Both the position numbers and the translations under genes were made by a program. Positions 1 through 8,684 of a stretch of 64,000 bases of DNA are shown here, one piece after another. The stretch lies in the NCBI RefSeq assembly GCF_012935695.1, contig NZ_CP052859.1, positions 4,505,001 through 4,569,000 on the forward strand. The letters run 5' to 3'. This stretch comes from Pseudomonas sp. ADAK18. Its GTDB lineage: Bacteria > Pseudomonadota > Gammaproteobacteria > Pseudomonadales > Pseudomonadaceae. Within the stretch, counting starts at the first letter, position 1. Each line of letters opens with the position of its first letter. Under the pieces are notes generated by a model. That model made no database searches. It was not told the origin of the DNA and worked only from the letters and a program-made list of their open reading frames with translations.

Positions 1-1149
1 GAAATTACCGTCAGCATCGATGATTGCCGCTTCCACCAACGGCCCGGGCACGCCGGCCTTGATGCGGTAGGTAGTGCGCTCGTCTTCGCTGCCGGCCATC
101 AACTCTTCGTTGAGGTGAGCACAGGACACCAACGGGCCGGTCTCGGACATGCCGTAGGCGGCGGTCAGTTGAATACCCCGCGCCTTGGACGCCTCGTACA
201 ACGAACGATTGAGCGCGCTGCCGCCAATGACGATTTTCCAGCCACCGAAATCGACACCCTGGCCAGCCTTGGCGTTGAGCACCATTTGCAGGATGGTCGG
301 CACGCAATGGGAGAACGTGACCTTCTCCTTGCGCCACAACTCCACCAGGTATTCAGGATCGTAGCGGCCGGGGTAGACCTGTTTCAGACCAAGCATCGTG
401 GCCACATACGGCAAGCCCCAGGCATGCACGTGGAACATCGGCGTGATGGGCATGTAGACGTCGTTGGTGCCCAGCAGGCGCACGCTGTCGACACTGCCCA
501 TGATGGTCGCCACGCCCATGGTGTGCAGCACCAGTTGACGATGGGTGAAGTACACACCCTTGGGGTTGCCGGTGGTGCCGGTGGTGTAGAAGGTGGTGGC
601 CACCGAATGTTCGTCAAAATCCTGGAAATCGTACTTGGGACTGGCCGCCGCCAGCAGGCTTTCGTATTCGCCCACCAGGTTTGGCAGCTCGGCGGTTTTT
701 TCCTCACCGTCGGTCAGCAGCAGGGTTTTGTCGACGGTGGTCAGGTGCCCGGCGATGGCTTGATACAGCCCCACGAACTCGCTGTTGACCAGCACGAAGC
801 GGTCCTCAGCGTGGTTCATGGTGTAGAGAATCTGTTCCGGCGACAGGCGCACGTTGATGGTGTGGATCACCGCGCCGATCATCGGGATGGCGAACATGCA
901 TTCCAGGTAGCGGTGACTGTCCCAGTCCATCACCGCGACGGTGTCACCGGCCTTGACGCCGGCAGCCGTCAGCACGTTGGCCAGGCGGGCCACACGTTCG
1001 ATCAGGGTTGGGTAGGTGTAACGCAGTTTGTCGCGGTAAACGATTTCCCGGGTCTTCTCGTAGCGGGTACCGGACATCAACAGGCGTTTGATCAACAACG
1101 GGTACTGGTAGGCGCCTTCGGCGGGCGGGATAACACGAGTCTGCAACAT
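1..1149 (-). CDS. Fatty acyl-CoA ligase (AMP-binding), 3' end outside window
   Basis: Activates fatty acids to acyl-CoA by way of an acyl-adenylate, the entry step to beta-oxidation. About 383 codons of the N-terminal part are present; the gene runs off the left edge. The frame shows the adenylate-forming P-loop YTTGTTGNPKG, the region MFHVHAWGLPY and the later AYGMSETGP motif, all typical of the medium/long-chain ligase group (AlkK-like). The ATG at 1147-1149 begins MLQTRVIPPAEGAYQYPLL. Long opposite-strand frames here are shadows. Exact chain-length preference cannot be read from sequence. Confidence 0.9.
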   Translation of the reverse strand, partial: MLQTRVIPPAEGAYQYPLLIKRLLMSGTRYEKTREIVYRDKLRYTYPTLIERVARLANVLTAAGVKAGDTVAVMDWDSHRYLECMFAIPMIGAVIHTINVRLSPEQILYTMNHAEDRFVLVNSEFVGLYQAIAGHLTTVDKTLLLTDGEEKTAELPNLVGEYESLLAAASPKYDFQDFDEHSVATTFYTTGTTGNPKGVYFTHRQLVLHTMGVATIMGSVDSVRLLGTNDVYMPITPMFHVHAWGLPYVATMLGLKQVYPGRYDPEYLVELWRKEKVTFSHCVPTILQMVLNAKAGQGVDFGGWKIVIGGSALNRSLYEASKARGIQLTAAYGMSETGPLVSCAHLNEELMAGSEDERTTYRIKAGVPGPLVEAAIIDADGNF

Positions 1150-1279
1150 ACTAATCCCTTATCTGACTGCACGGTCTGGCTGAAAGACTTGCACTGTAGA
1201 GCCCTTGCGCGCCATCCAAATCAGCCAAAGGAATGATTTGCAGACTCCGATGAATGCTAGCTTTGCGCCAGCATTCCGG

Positions 1280-1912
1280 TTATTTCATGCTGGTAAATGC
1301 CAGCTTTACACCGATCGCAATCAGCACCGCACCCATTCCCCGATCGAACCAATGTCCCATCCGCGCAAACCCTGCCCGCACCCGCTGCTGGCTGAACAAC
1401 ATCGCCACCAGGCAGAACCAAAGAGCCGTAGCCACCGCCAGATAAACCCCATAACCCGCCTGGACCGCCAGCGGCGTGTGGGGATTGATCACCACCGTAA
1501 ACAGCGACAGGAAAAACAGCGTGGCCTTGGGGTTCAACCCATTAGTAACAAACCCCGAAGTGAAAGCCCCTCGCGCAGTGCGCTCACCCGCTTCACGGTG
1601 CAAATCTTCCTCATTGGAAGGCTTGGCCGGCTGAGCACGCAACGCCTTGAAACCGATGTACAACAGGTAAGCCGCCGCCGCCCACTTCAACGCGTTGAAC
1701 AACACGATGGACTGGGAAACGATCAGGCCGATACCGAGCAACGAGTAGCCCACATGCAGGAAAATCGCCGAACCGACGCCCAACGCTGTCCAGGTCCCGG
1801 CGCGGCGGCCATGGGTCACACTCTCACGTACCACCACGGCGAAATCCGGCCCCGGGCTGGCCACCGCCAGCAAGTGAATCAAGGCCACGGTCAAGAACTC
1901 AGTGAGGTACAT
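1280..1912 (-). CDS. LysE/RhtB-family amino-acid exporter
   Basis: Inner-membrane exporter of the LysE/RhtB family, which expels amino acids such as threonine or homoserine lactone-type compounds. The 210-residue length, the N-terminal hydrophobic segment followed by ASPGPDFAVVVRES (the family signature) and about six hydrophobic segments support this. The ATG at 1910-1912 is chosen over the upstream GTG because GGAG lies five bases before it. It is divergent from the 2-hydroxyacid dehydrogenase at 1997. The substrate is unknown. Confidence 0.85.
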   Translation of the reverse strand: MYLTEFLTVALIHLLAVASPGPDFAVVVRESVTHGRRAGTWTALGVGSAIFLHVGYSLLGIGLIVSQSIVLFNALKWAAAAYLLYIGFKALRAQPAKPSNEEDLHREAGERTARGAFTSGFVTNGLNPKATLFFLSLFTVVINPHTPLAVQAGYGVYLAVATALWFCLVAMLFSQQRVRAGFARMGHWFDRGMGAVLIAIGVKLAFTSMK

Positions 1913-1996
1913 GCACACTCCAGGAAGTAACTGATTATTTCATCTGATAGGCTCGGCAGATTACGCCTTCGAACCCCGCCGAAAAAGGTACAGTTG

Positions 1997-2962
1997 ATGA
2001 CGAACAATCGCCGCGCCGTCTTCCTCGATCACCCCTCCCTTGACCTGGGAGACCTCGACCTGAGCGGGTTGCGGGAGCATTTCAGCGACTTGCAACTGTG
2101 GGAGCAGACCACCCCACAGAACGTGGTCGAACGCTTGCAAGGCGCCCAAGTGGCAATCAGTAACAAGATCCTGCTCAACGCCGAAACCCTGGTGGCCTGC
2201 CCCGAGTTGAAACTGATCCTGATCGCCGCCACCGGCACCAACAACGTCGACCTCGCCGCCGCCCGCGCCCAGGGCATTACTGTGAGCAATTGCCAGGGTT
2301 ACGGCACACCGTCGGTGGCCCAGCACACCCTCATGCTGCTGCTCAATCTGGCGACGCGCTTGAAGGACTATCAACGGGATGTTGATGCCGGGCTCTGGCA
2401 GCAGGCCAAGCAGTTCTGCCTGCTGGACTACCCCATCGTCGAACTGGAAGGCAAAACCCTAGGCTTGCTGGGCCATGGCGAACTGGGTGGCGCCGTCGCA
2501 CGCCTGGCCGAAGCCTTTGGTATGCGCGTTGTGCTGGGGGCGATACCAGGACGCCCGGCCCGCGCCGATCGAGTGCCGTTGAATGAACTGCTGCCGCAGA
2601 TTGACGCCCTGAGCCTGCACTGCCCGCTCAACGAACACACTCGTCATTTCATCGGTGCCCGTGAGTTGGCATCGCTCAAGCCTGGTGCGTTTGTGGTCAA
2701 CACTGCCCGCGGCGGTCTGATCGACGAACAGGCCCTGGCCGACGCCTTGCGCAGCGGTCACTTGGGTGGCGCGGCCACCGACGTGTTGAGCGTTGAACCA
2801 CCGACCGCCGGCAACCCGTTGCTGGCCGCCGACATCCCGCGCCTGATCGTCACGCCTCATATCGCCTGGGCCAGCCGCGAAGCCCGGCAGCGAATCGTCG
2901 GCCAACTGACGGAAAACGCCCGGGGCTTTTTCAGTGGCGCCCCACAGCGCGTCGTCAGTTGA
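1997..2962 (+). CDS. D-2-hydroxyacid dehydrogenase (glycerate/hydroxypyruvate type)
   Basis: NAD(P)-dependent oxidoreductase that interconverts 2-oxoacids and D-2-hydroxyacids, probably hydroxypyruvate/glyoxylate and glycerate/glycolate. It has 321 residues. The nucleotide-binding loop GLLGHGELGGAV is central, followed by the catalytic Arg in NTARGGLID, Glu in DVLSVEPP and His in VTPHIAW. A TTG precedes the ATG directly; the ATG at 1997 has the better spacing from AAAGGT. It is followed 30 bases later by rsmC. Substrate is inferred from family resemblance only. Confidence 0.85.
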   Translation: MTNNRRAVFLDHPSLDLGDLDLSGLREHFSDLQLWEQTTPQNVVERLQGAQVAISNKILLNAETLVACPELKLILIAATGTNNVDLAAARAQGITVSNCQGYGTPSVAQHTLMLLLNLATRLKDYQRDVDAGLWQQAKQFCLLDYPIVELEGKTLGLLGHGELGGAVARLAEAFGMRVVLGAIPGRPARADRVPLNELLPQIDALSLHCPLNEHTRHFIGARELASLKPGAFVVNTARGGLIDEQALADALRSGHLGGAATDVLSVEPPTAGNPLLAADIPRLIVTPHIAWASREARQRIVGQLTENARGFFSGAPQRVVS

Positions 2963-2992
2963 TAAACTGCGCCCCTTTTCAAGGAGCAGACC

Positions 2993-3991
2993 ATGGATCC
3001 GCGCAGTGAAGTACTGCTTCGTCAGGCCGAACTTTTTCAAGGTGACTTGCTGCTGGTGGGGTTGCCCGCCGACGACCTGCTGGGTCGTCTGCCCAATGCC
3101 CATGGCTGGTGCTGGCATGCCGGCGATCAGGCTGCGCTCGACGCGCGTTTCGCCGAGCGCAGCCATTTTGGCGTGACCGTGCCCGAGCGTTCATTCGACT
3201 CGGTCGTCGTGTTCCTGCCCAAGTCCAAAGACCTGGCCGACTACCTGCTCAATGCCGTGGCCGCACGCTTGCCCGGCAAAGAGCTGTATCTGGTAGGGGA
3301 AAAAAAGGGCGGCATCGAAAGCGCCGCCAAACAACTGATCCCCTTTGGTAAACCCCGCAAGCTCGACAACGCGCGGCACTGCCAGTTGTGGCAGGTCACT
3401 GTGGTCAACGCCCCGCAAGCTGTAGAGCTGGAAAGCCTGGCCGAGGTTTTCGACGTACCACTGGCCGACGGGCCACTCAAGGTCGTGAGCCTACCGGGAG
3501 TGTTCAGCCACGGTCGTCTTGATCGCGGCACCGAACTGCTGCTGGAGCATCTGGATAAATTGCCGAGCGGGCATTTGCTGGACTTCGGCTGTGGTGCTGG
3601 CGTACTGGGCGCGGCGGTCAAACGGCGTTATCCCCACAACACCGTCACCCTGCTGGATGTGGACGCCTTTGCAGCTGCCAGCAGTCGCCTGACGTTGGCT
3701 GCCAATGGCCTGGAGGCTGAGGTGTTGACCGGTGATGGCATCGACGCCGCGCCAATGGGTCTGAACACGATTTTGAGCAATCCGCCGTTCCATGTCGGGG
3801 TGCATACCGATTATCACGCCACCGAGAACTTGCTGCGAAAAGCGGCAAAACATCTGGCAAAAGGCGGCGAACTACGACTCGTGGCCAACAGCTTCCTGAA
3901 GTACCAGCCACTGATCGAAGAGCACTTGGGCGTGTGCGCAATCAAGGCCGAAGGCCAGGGTTTTCGCATTTACCGTGCCAAGCGCCCTTGA
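2993..3991 (+). CDS. rsmC: 16S rRNA (guanine1207-N2)-methyltransferase
   Basis: Methylates G1207 of 16S rRNA in the 30S subunit using S-adenosylmethionine. The 332 residues match the two-domain RsmC layout: a degenerate N-terminal methyltransferase-like half and a catalytic C-terminal half with motif [15 protein letters not shown] and the base-methyltransferase tetrapeptide in [14 protein letters not shown] lies at 2981-2986 before the ATG. The gene ends about 40 bases before the Mn riboswitch region. Confidence 0.93.
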   Translation: MDPRSEVLLRQAELFQGDLLLVGLPADDLLGRLPNAHGWCWHAGDQAALDARFAERSHFGVTVPERSFDSVVVFLPKSKDLADYLLNAVAARLPGKELYLVGEKKGGIESAAKQLIPFGKPRKLDNARHCQLWQVTVVNAPQAVELESLAEVFDVPLADGPLKVVSLPGVFSHGRLDRGTELLLEHLDKLPSGHLLDFGCGAGVLGAAVKRRYPHNTVTLLDVDAFAAASSRLTLAANGLEAEVLTGDGIDAAPMGLNTILSNPPFHVGVHTDYHATENLLRKAAKHLAKGGELRLVANSFLKYQPLIEEHLGVCAIKAEGQGFRIYRAKRP

Positions 3992-4029
3992 TGACTTTTT
4001 GAAAAAGAAGGCTTGCCGAATGGATTTTG

Positions 4030-4235
4030 CCTAGGCAGAATCCGCTCCGTCCTAGGGGAGTAGTCTCCCACGAGCCCACGCTCGTCCGGCATACGTCAAC
4101 ATACTTGGTCAACAGACCATGGCGTATGCGACCCAGGAGTCCGCACAGACGGACCGGGGTTTGACAAGACCTATGACACGAACACCTTACCCGGGGCGGG
4201 AAGGCTGTACGTGTCATAGCCGTGTCGACCCGCCC
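4030..4235 (+). ncRNA. yybP-ykoY manganese riboswitch
   Basis: The 258-base gap before the GDT1-type transporter holds the hallmarks of the Mn2+-sensing yybP-ykoY class: CCTAGGGGAGTAG near 4051-4063, CATACGTCAACATAC near 4090-4104 and CCTTACCCGGGG near 4185-4196. A perfect 10-base inverted repeat (4171-4180 with 4210-4219) encloses the last block and could be part of the switching platform, because it ends about 30 bases before the start codon. The class and its Mn ligand are established; the folding here is inferred. Confidence 0.87.
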
Positions 4236-4249
4236 CTGGAACTTACCTG

Positions 4250-4834
4250 ATGCTGGATTCTCTGCTCGTCCCTACCGCAATCGTTGCCTTGGCCGAAATT
4301 GGCGACAAGACGCAACTGCTCGCCCTCGTTCTCGCTGCACGCTTTCGCAAACCCTGGCCGATCATCGCCGGCATCGTTGCTGCGACCCTGGCCAACCATG
4401 CGGCCGCTGGTGCCGTAGGCGCCTGGTTTGGCAGCTTCTTCTCAAATGCGATGCTGCACTGGATTCTCGCCGCGAGCTTTTGCGCCACGGCCCTGTGGAC
4501 CTTGGTGCCCGACAAACTCGACGATGACGAAACCAGTACCACTCGCAAGTTCGGGCCATTCCTGACCACGCTGATTGCATTCTTCCTGGCGGAGATCGGT
4601 GACAAGACACAGATCGCTACCGTCATGCTGGCGGCGCAATACCCGGAACTGTGGCTGGTGATTATCGGTACGACGCTGGGCATGCTGATTGCCAACGTGC
4701 CGGTGGTACTGGCGGGGAATTTTGCGGCGGATAAATTGCCATTAACGTTGATTCGTCGCTTGGCGGCCACGGCATTTTTCATTCTGGCAATCGTTGCTGT
4801 CTACAAGGCCATGCAGAGCAGCGGCTGGCTGTAA
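4250..4834 (+). CDS. TMEM165/GDT1-family (UPF0016) manganese exporter
   Basis: Inner-membrane transporter of the UPF0016/GDT1 family, members of which export Mn2+ (MneA-type) or exchange Ca2+/Mn2+ for protons. The 194 residues contain two repeated halves, each with the family signature: ALAEIGDKTQLLALVLAA near residue 13 and FLAEIGDKTQIATVMLAA near residue 114, joined by an acidic loop DKLDDDE. A Mn riboswitch directly upstream supports induction by excess Mn. There is no strong Shine-Dalgarno apart from CTGGA, so translational control is plausible. Confidence 0.9.
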   Translation: MLDSLLVPTAIVALAEIGDKTQLLALVLAARFRKPWPIIAGIVAATLANHAAAGAVGAWFGSFFSNAMLHWILAASFCATALWTLVPDKLDDDETSTTRKFGPFLTTLIAFFLAEIGDKTQIATVMLAAQYPELWLVIIGTTLGMLIANVPVVLAGNFAADKLPLTLIRRLAATAFFILAIVAVYKAMQSSGWL

Positions 4835-4845
4835 ACGCAATCCAA

Positions 4846-4881
4846 TGTGGGAGCAAGCCCGCTCCCACACAAGCCCACTCC
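4846..4881. repeat. Short REP palindrome
   Basis: TGTGGGAGC and GCTCCCACA flank AAGCCC (4846-4869), with a partial further copy to about 4881. It lies between two convergent genes and may end transcription of both. Confidence 0.7.
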
Positions 4882-4912
4882 CACATTCAGATTTGCATTG
4901 CAGCCTTACAGA

Positions 4913-5731
4913 TCAGGACTTCTTGGCCTGCTGATACAACGGCATCACCTTCGGAATCGCCGCCTGCAACGAGGCGATCCGGCTCTCGGAGGCCGGGTGG
5001 GTGCTCATGAACTCAGGTGGCGCCCCTTCGGAGGCCTTGGCCATTTTGTTCCACAGGGTGATCGCCGCGTTCGGGTTGTAACCGGCCCGCGCTGACAACT
5101 CCAGCCCGATCAGGTCAGCTTCGTTTTCATTGCTGCGACTGTTGGGCAAGGTCATGCCGTAGTTGGCCACAGTATCAGCCAGCGCCAGGCTATCCTGGCC
5201 CAGGCCGAACAACGCACCGGCGCCCTGCTTGGCCATCTGGATGCCGTAGGCCTTGGACATGGCTTCGCGGCCATGCTCACGCAAAGCGTGGGCAATTTCA
5301 TGGCCCATCACTGCGGCAAGTTCGTCATCCGTCAGCTTGAGGTTGTCGATCAACGCGCTGTAGACAAAGATCTTGCCGCCAGGCCCGCAGTTGGCGTTGA
5401 TCTCATCGCTTTTGATCAGGTTCACTTCCCACTTCCACTGGGCTGCGTCCGGACGGAAGGTCGGTGCCTGGGCAATCAGGCGCTTGGCAATCGCCTGCAC
5501 GCGCTTGGCGTTGGCACTGGTCTTGTCCACCAAGCCCTTGCCGCCGGCGTCCCCCAACGTCTGCTGGTAGGACTGTGCATACATCTGGTCGACTTCCTGG
5601 CTCGACAACATGCTGAACATGTACTGCTTGCGCTCAACGCCCACAGCACCGCCGCTGGTGGTGTTGACCGACTGACAACCGGCCAGCAGCACCGCCGCGC
5701 CCAATGCACATACCGCTAATGATTTCTTCAT
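4913..5731 (-). CDS. M48-family metalloprotease, lipoprotein (BepA/LoiP-like)
   Basis: Zinc metallopeptidase anchored to the envelope, of the type that handles outer-membrane protein quality control. The start at 5731 gives MKKSLAVCALGAAVLLAGCQS, a lipoprotein signal with lipobox LAGC. The zinc motif HEIAH (AAVMGHEIAHALREHG) lies near residues 135-150 and the third ligand region SRSNENEADLIGLELSARAGYNP follows. It has 272 residues. The longer frame to 5842 adds residues ahead of the signal peptide and lacks a Shine-Dalgarno. Physiological targets are unknown. Confidence 0.88.
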   Translation of the reverse strand: MKKSLAVCALGAAVLLAGCQSVNTTSGGAVGVERKQYMFSMLSSQEVDQMYAQSYQQTLGDAGGKGLVDKTSANAKRVQAIAKRLIAQAPTFRPDAAQWKWEVNLIKSDEINANCGPGGKIFVYSALIDNLKLTDDELAAVMGHEIAHALREHGREAMSKAYGIQMAKQGAGALFGLGQDSLALADTVANYGMTLPNSRSNENEADLIGLELSARAGYNPNAAITLWNKMAKASEGAPPEFMSTHPASESRIASLQAAIPKVMPLYQQAKKS

Positions 5732-5845
5732 GACACGCTCCCTGAAAACATGGCGCGTATCGTAGGCGGTCAATTGTATCGGCGCTAGATACACGAGACG
5801 TTTAACTGACAAATTTCGGACACATCTCACAACCCAACTCAAGGT

Positions 5846-6466
5846 TTAACCCGGCGTCAAACACTCCGGCCCATTGAGTTTCGGGTCGTTGACCATATTG
5901 GCCAACACCCGCTCGCGCAACGCCGCAGGCTCACTGGCCAATAGTGCCTGCAAGGTATGCAACGGGGTCTCGGGATCAAGCCACGCCTCTTGCCCCGCCG
6001 CATCGAGAATCAACGGTCGCCGCTGACTCTGCGCGGCCTGGGTTACCACCGCCGTACTCAACCACACCTGCTCCTGCACCGGATAAGCTTCCCAAATCGC
6101 CGCAAAGAACAGCGTCGAACCCTCGCCCGGCGTCAGCCAGTACGGCCGCTTGCGCTGGGTACCGCGCCATTCGTAGAACCCGTTGGCCGGCAACAGGCAG
6201 CGCCGCTGACGGAACGCTTCGCGAAACATCGGTTGCTCGGCCAGGGTTTCCGCCCGGGCATGGGCCGGGGTGCGGGACAAATCCGTGAGCCATGGTGGCG
6301 TGAGCCCCCAACGTGCTCGCGCCAGGGTGCGCTGGCCGTCGGTGGTGCGTTGGATCAATACCGAATCATTAGGGGAAATATTCCACTGGGCTTGTTGGTC
6401 CGCCGGAAAGCCCGGCAAGGCAGCAAACGCGGGGTTCCAGCGAAACAGGGCATAACGTCCACACAT
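5846..6466 (-). CDS. SRAP-domain protein (YedK/HMCES-like), divergent active site
   Basis: The family shields abasic sites in single-stranded DNA by forming a thiazolidine link with Cys2. This 206-residue protein starts MCGRY, so Cys2 is free after Met removal, and GFYEWRG keeps the catalytic Glu (residue 99). Compared with E. coli YedK, the Asn of INARVET is His here (PAHARAET, residue 69), and the His of IHDRRPLVL is lost (AAQSQRRPLIL, residue 147 region). No LexA box is visible upstream. It may be a specialised or impaired paralogue; the family call is firm, the activity is not. Confidence 0.85.
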   Translation of the reverse strand: MCGRYALFRWNPAFAALPGFPADQQAQWNISPNDSVLIQRTTDGQRTLARARWGLTPPWLTDLSRTPAHARAETLAEQPMFREAFRQRRCLLPANGFYEWRGTQRKRPYWLTPGEGSTLFFAAIWEAYPVQEQVWLSTAVVTQAAQSQRRPLILDAAGQEAWLDPETPLHTLQALLASEPAALRERVLANMVNDPKLNGPECLTPG

Positions 6467-6502
6467 GGGGCAACACGACTCTTGGAGAAACTGGCTGACA
6501 GC

Positions 6503-6763
6503 CTAACAGACCAGCACGTCAGGAAAGCTGTCGGGTTCATCTCCAGGCACAGGCAGCGCGCCATTGTAGGCGGTGATCAGCTCCCGAGCGTAGTCAGCCT
6601 GCTCGTCCTCGACCGACAGCGCCAGCAGGCCAAACACCGGCAACTCCCCCACACCACCGAGTAAATCACGGCCCACCAAGTGTGCCTTGATCCCCTCACT
6701 GGCGAGCATGTGCTGGAGCAGTTCGCCCTCCATCAGGTTTTCCGGCTCGTAGATTCGCTGCAT
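6503..6763 (-). CDS. DUF2007-type small protein
   Basis: An 86-residue cytosolic protein, MQRIYEPENLMEGELLQHMLASEG, resembling the DUF2007 (putative signal-transducing) fold: an N-terminal segment that reads as 'location of two copies' followed by a conserved VEDEQADYARELI helix. The ATG at 6761-6763 follows AAAGGT. Transcribed just after the cysteine-rich protein gene and probably co-transcribed with it. The function is unknown. Confidence 0.75.
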   Translation of the reverse strand: MQRIYEPENLMEGELLQHMLASEGIKAHLVGRDLLGGVGELPVFGLLALSVEDEQADYARELITAYNGALPVPGDEPDSFPDVLVC

Positions 6764-6774
6764 GGGCGTACCTT

Positions 6775-6957
6775 TTATTCGTTCTCGCTGCGCACGTTGA
6801 GCATCCATTCGTCATCGTGAACCTGCAGGTCGAAAATGATGGGCCGGCAGCACACCGGGCAATCTTCTATATAAGTCTGATCACCACCGGACAGATCCAG
6901 CACTGCCTCCGCCGGCTCACCACAATAAGGACAATCGTACGCCTCGGTCTCCAGCAT
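6775..6957 (-). CDS. CPXCG-motif cysteine-rich small protein
   Basis: A 60-residue protein with two zinc-ribbon-like knuckles, CPYCGEP near residue 9 and CPVCCRP near residue 34, matching the CPXCG-motif family of Pseudomonas and relatives. It has no signal peptide. It lies 11 bases upstream of the DUF2007 gene on the same strand and shares a divergent promoter region with the acyltransferase gene at 7100. Function unknown; zinc binding is inferred from the cysteines. Confidence 0.82.
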   Translation of the reverse strand: MLETEAYDCPYCGEPAEAVLDLSGGDQTYIEDCPVCCRPIIFDLQVHDDEWMLNVRSENE

Positions 6958-6983
6958 CGCAGTCTCCCAAAGTGACTTATGCG

Positions 6984-6989
6984 TATAAT
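6984..6989 (+). promoter_or_regulatory. Candidate -10 box for acyltransferase gene
   Basis: TATAAT on the plus strand, 111 bases before the ATG at 7100. No good -35 element is visible at the standard spacing. Confidence 0.3.
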
Positions 6990-7099
6990 CGCCGGTCTGT
7001 TTGCAGGGCTATTTTCGTTTGATGCCATTTGCTCAGACTGCGCCCTGTCACTTATCGATCCAAACCTTTACTTACCCTAGACGTTTCTAACAAGAGAGC

Positions 7100-8266
7100 A
7101 TGATGGGCGAATTCGATACCATCCGACCTTACAACGACAGCGAAGTCCCGGCAGTGCTGGCCCGGCTGTTCAGTGACAAGGCCTTTCTGGACATCCTGAC
7201 CCACTTTCGCTTCCCGCGCTTTGCCGGCGCCTTTGGCTGGCTGCTCAAGCCCCTGATCAGTCACCGCCTGCGCCGTGAGTTCGCCGGCGTGACCACCGTG
7301 GCCACCCTGCAAGACAAAGTCGAGTACTACGTCGACCATACCATTGACCGGGCCACCGACGGCGTGACCTATACCGGCGTCGAACAACTCAAGTCCGGCA
7401 TGGCCTATCTGTTTCTGGCCAACCACCGCGACATCGTGATGGACCCGGCCTTCGTCAACTATGCGGTCTACCATGCCGGCCTGCCGACTCCACGCATTGC
7501 CATTGGCGACAACCTGCTGCAAAAGCCCTTCGTCAGCGACCTGATGCGCTTGAACAAGAGCTTTATCGTGCACCGCTCCATTACCGGGCGGCGCGAGAAG
7601 ATGGCGGCGTATCAGTTGCTCTCGGCCTACATCAACCATTCGATTCGCAACGACGGCCAGTCGATCTGGATCGCCCAGGCTGAAGGCCGTGCCAAGGATG
7701 GGGATGATCGCACCGAATCAGCGATCCTCAAGATGTTCCACATGAGTCGCAAGGAAGAGCCGTTTGCCGAGGTCATCCAGTCGTTGAACCTGACGCCAGT
7801 GTCCATCAGCTACGAATACGATCCGTGCGATGCGGCCAAGGCCCGCGAGTTGTACATCCGCGCGACTACCGGCACGTACACCAAGGCAGCGGGTGAGGAC
7901 GATGTGAGCATTGCCCTGGGCATCACCGGCTACAAGGGCCGGGTTCATATCAACTTCGCACTGCCGATCACCGAGCGCTTTGAAGATACCAAGCTGTTGG
8001 CCATCGAGATGGACCGGCAGATCCTCGGCGGTTATCGCCTGTTTCCGGTGCACTATCTGGCGTACGCCCAGTGGAGCGACGCCGACCCGCAATTGCAGGT
8101 GCCAACCGCAGCCGAGCTGTTCCCGGCCGAGGAGTTGGCCAAGGCAAAAGCAGAATGGGAGCGGCGGCTGAATGCCTGCCCGGCGGAACATCGGCCGTAT
8201 CTGGTGCAGCAATATGCGACACCGGTAAAGAACCAGTATCGGGTCAAGGCAGGGATTGCACTGTAA
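7100..8266 (+). CDS. 1-acyl-sn-glycerol-3-phosphate acyltransferase-family protein
   Basis: A 388-residue acyltransferase-like protein, longer than PlsC (about 250). The catalytic region reads AYLFLANHRDIVMDPAFVNYA near residues 104-124; the His-to-Asp spacing is HX5D instead of the usual HX4D. Further blocks include SFIVHRS (near 155) and IWIAQAEGRAKDG (near 190), matching the FPEGTRS-type substrate-binding block. There is no clear signal peptide or strong membrane segment. Two consecutive ATGs follow AAGAGAGC. The lipid substrate is unknown. Confidence 0.78.
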   Translation: MMGEFDTIRPYNDSEVPAVLARLFSDKAFLDILTHFRFPRFAGAFGWLLKPLISHRLRREFAGVTTVATLQDKVEYYVDHTIDRATDGVTYTGVEQLKSGMAYLFLANHRDIVMDPAFVNYAVYHAGLPTPRIAIGDNLLQKPFVSDLMRLNKSFIVHRSITGRREKMAAYQLLSAYINHSIRNDGQSIWIAQAEGRAKDGDDRTESAILKMFHMSRKEEPFAEVIQSLNLTPVSISYEYDPCDAAKARELYIRATTGTYTKAAGEDDVSIALGITGYKGRVHINFALPITERFEDTKLLAIEMDRQILGGYRLFPVHYLAYAQWSDADPQLQVPTAAELFPAEELAKAKAEWERRLNACPAEHRPYLVQQYATPVKNQYRVKAGIAL

Positions 8267-8277
8267 CGACCTACTCA

Positions 8278-8383
8278 TGTGGGAGCGGGCTGGCTCGCGA
8301 ATGCGGTTTATCAGCCTATACATGTGCTGACGGCCCCATCGCCTTCGCGAGCAAGTCGAATCGTCGCACCGCCGCTCCCACAT
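8278..8383. repeat. REP pair (BIME-like)
   Basis: Opposed arms ATGTGGGAGCGGGCTGGCTCGCGAA and the CTTCGCGAGCAAG...CGCTCCCACAT side frame a spacer. Arms are imperfect. It lies between convergent genes. Confidence 0.8.
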
Positions 8384-8399
8384 TTGATTTATGGTGTTC

Positions 8400-8684
8400 T
8401 TACAGGCGGGTACTGAACCAAGACGCCATCAGCGCCAACCCGAGGCAGGCAAAACCCAGTCGGTACGCAAAGCGCTGGGCACGCTGGGTTCGTACATCCT
8501 GGAACAGCATCGGCTGATCAACGGCACGCTCTTCGCTAAGCGCTGCCAAATGAGCCAGGGCTCGTTGTTCACGCAGGCGCGTGACAGACAGTAGCCAGGC
8601 GCCGGGGCAAGCGGCCAGCAATGCGAATGCGTTGAGTAGTGTTGCAGCGTTAACGCCGAGCACGGAAAGTGGCAACGACATCAT
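8400..8684 (-). CDS. Small hypothetical membrane protein
   Basis: A 94-residue protein with two hydrophobic segments, NAATLLNAFALLAACPGAWLL near the N terminus and LGFACLGLALMASWF at the C terminus, separated by a charged middle (REQRALAHLAALSEERAVDQP). The start at 8684 is chosen because GAGG lies six bases upstream; a second ATG follows directly. I recognise no family. The two-helix hairpin topology suggests an inner-membrane accessory protein. Confidence 0.6.
   Translation of the reverse strand: MMSLPLSVLGVNAATLLNAFALLAACPGAWLLSVTRLREQRALAHLAALSEERAVDQPMLFQDVRTQRAQRFAYRLGFACLGLALMASWFSTRL

Noticed and set aside
115..1236. Long plus-strand frame opposite the acyl-CoA ligase
   Set aside because: It lies antisense to a clear coding frame with adenylate-forming motifs, its translation is rich in His/Gln/Gly with no known motif, and there is no Shine-Dalgarno. 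It is a GC-bias shadow.
5732..5842. Upstream extension of the M48 protease
   Set aside because: It would place 37 residues before a perfect lipoprotein signal peptide; start 5731 is better.
6467..6502. LexA box before the SRAP gene
   Set aside because: No CTG-N10-CAG element is present upstream, despite the family's SOS association.
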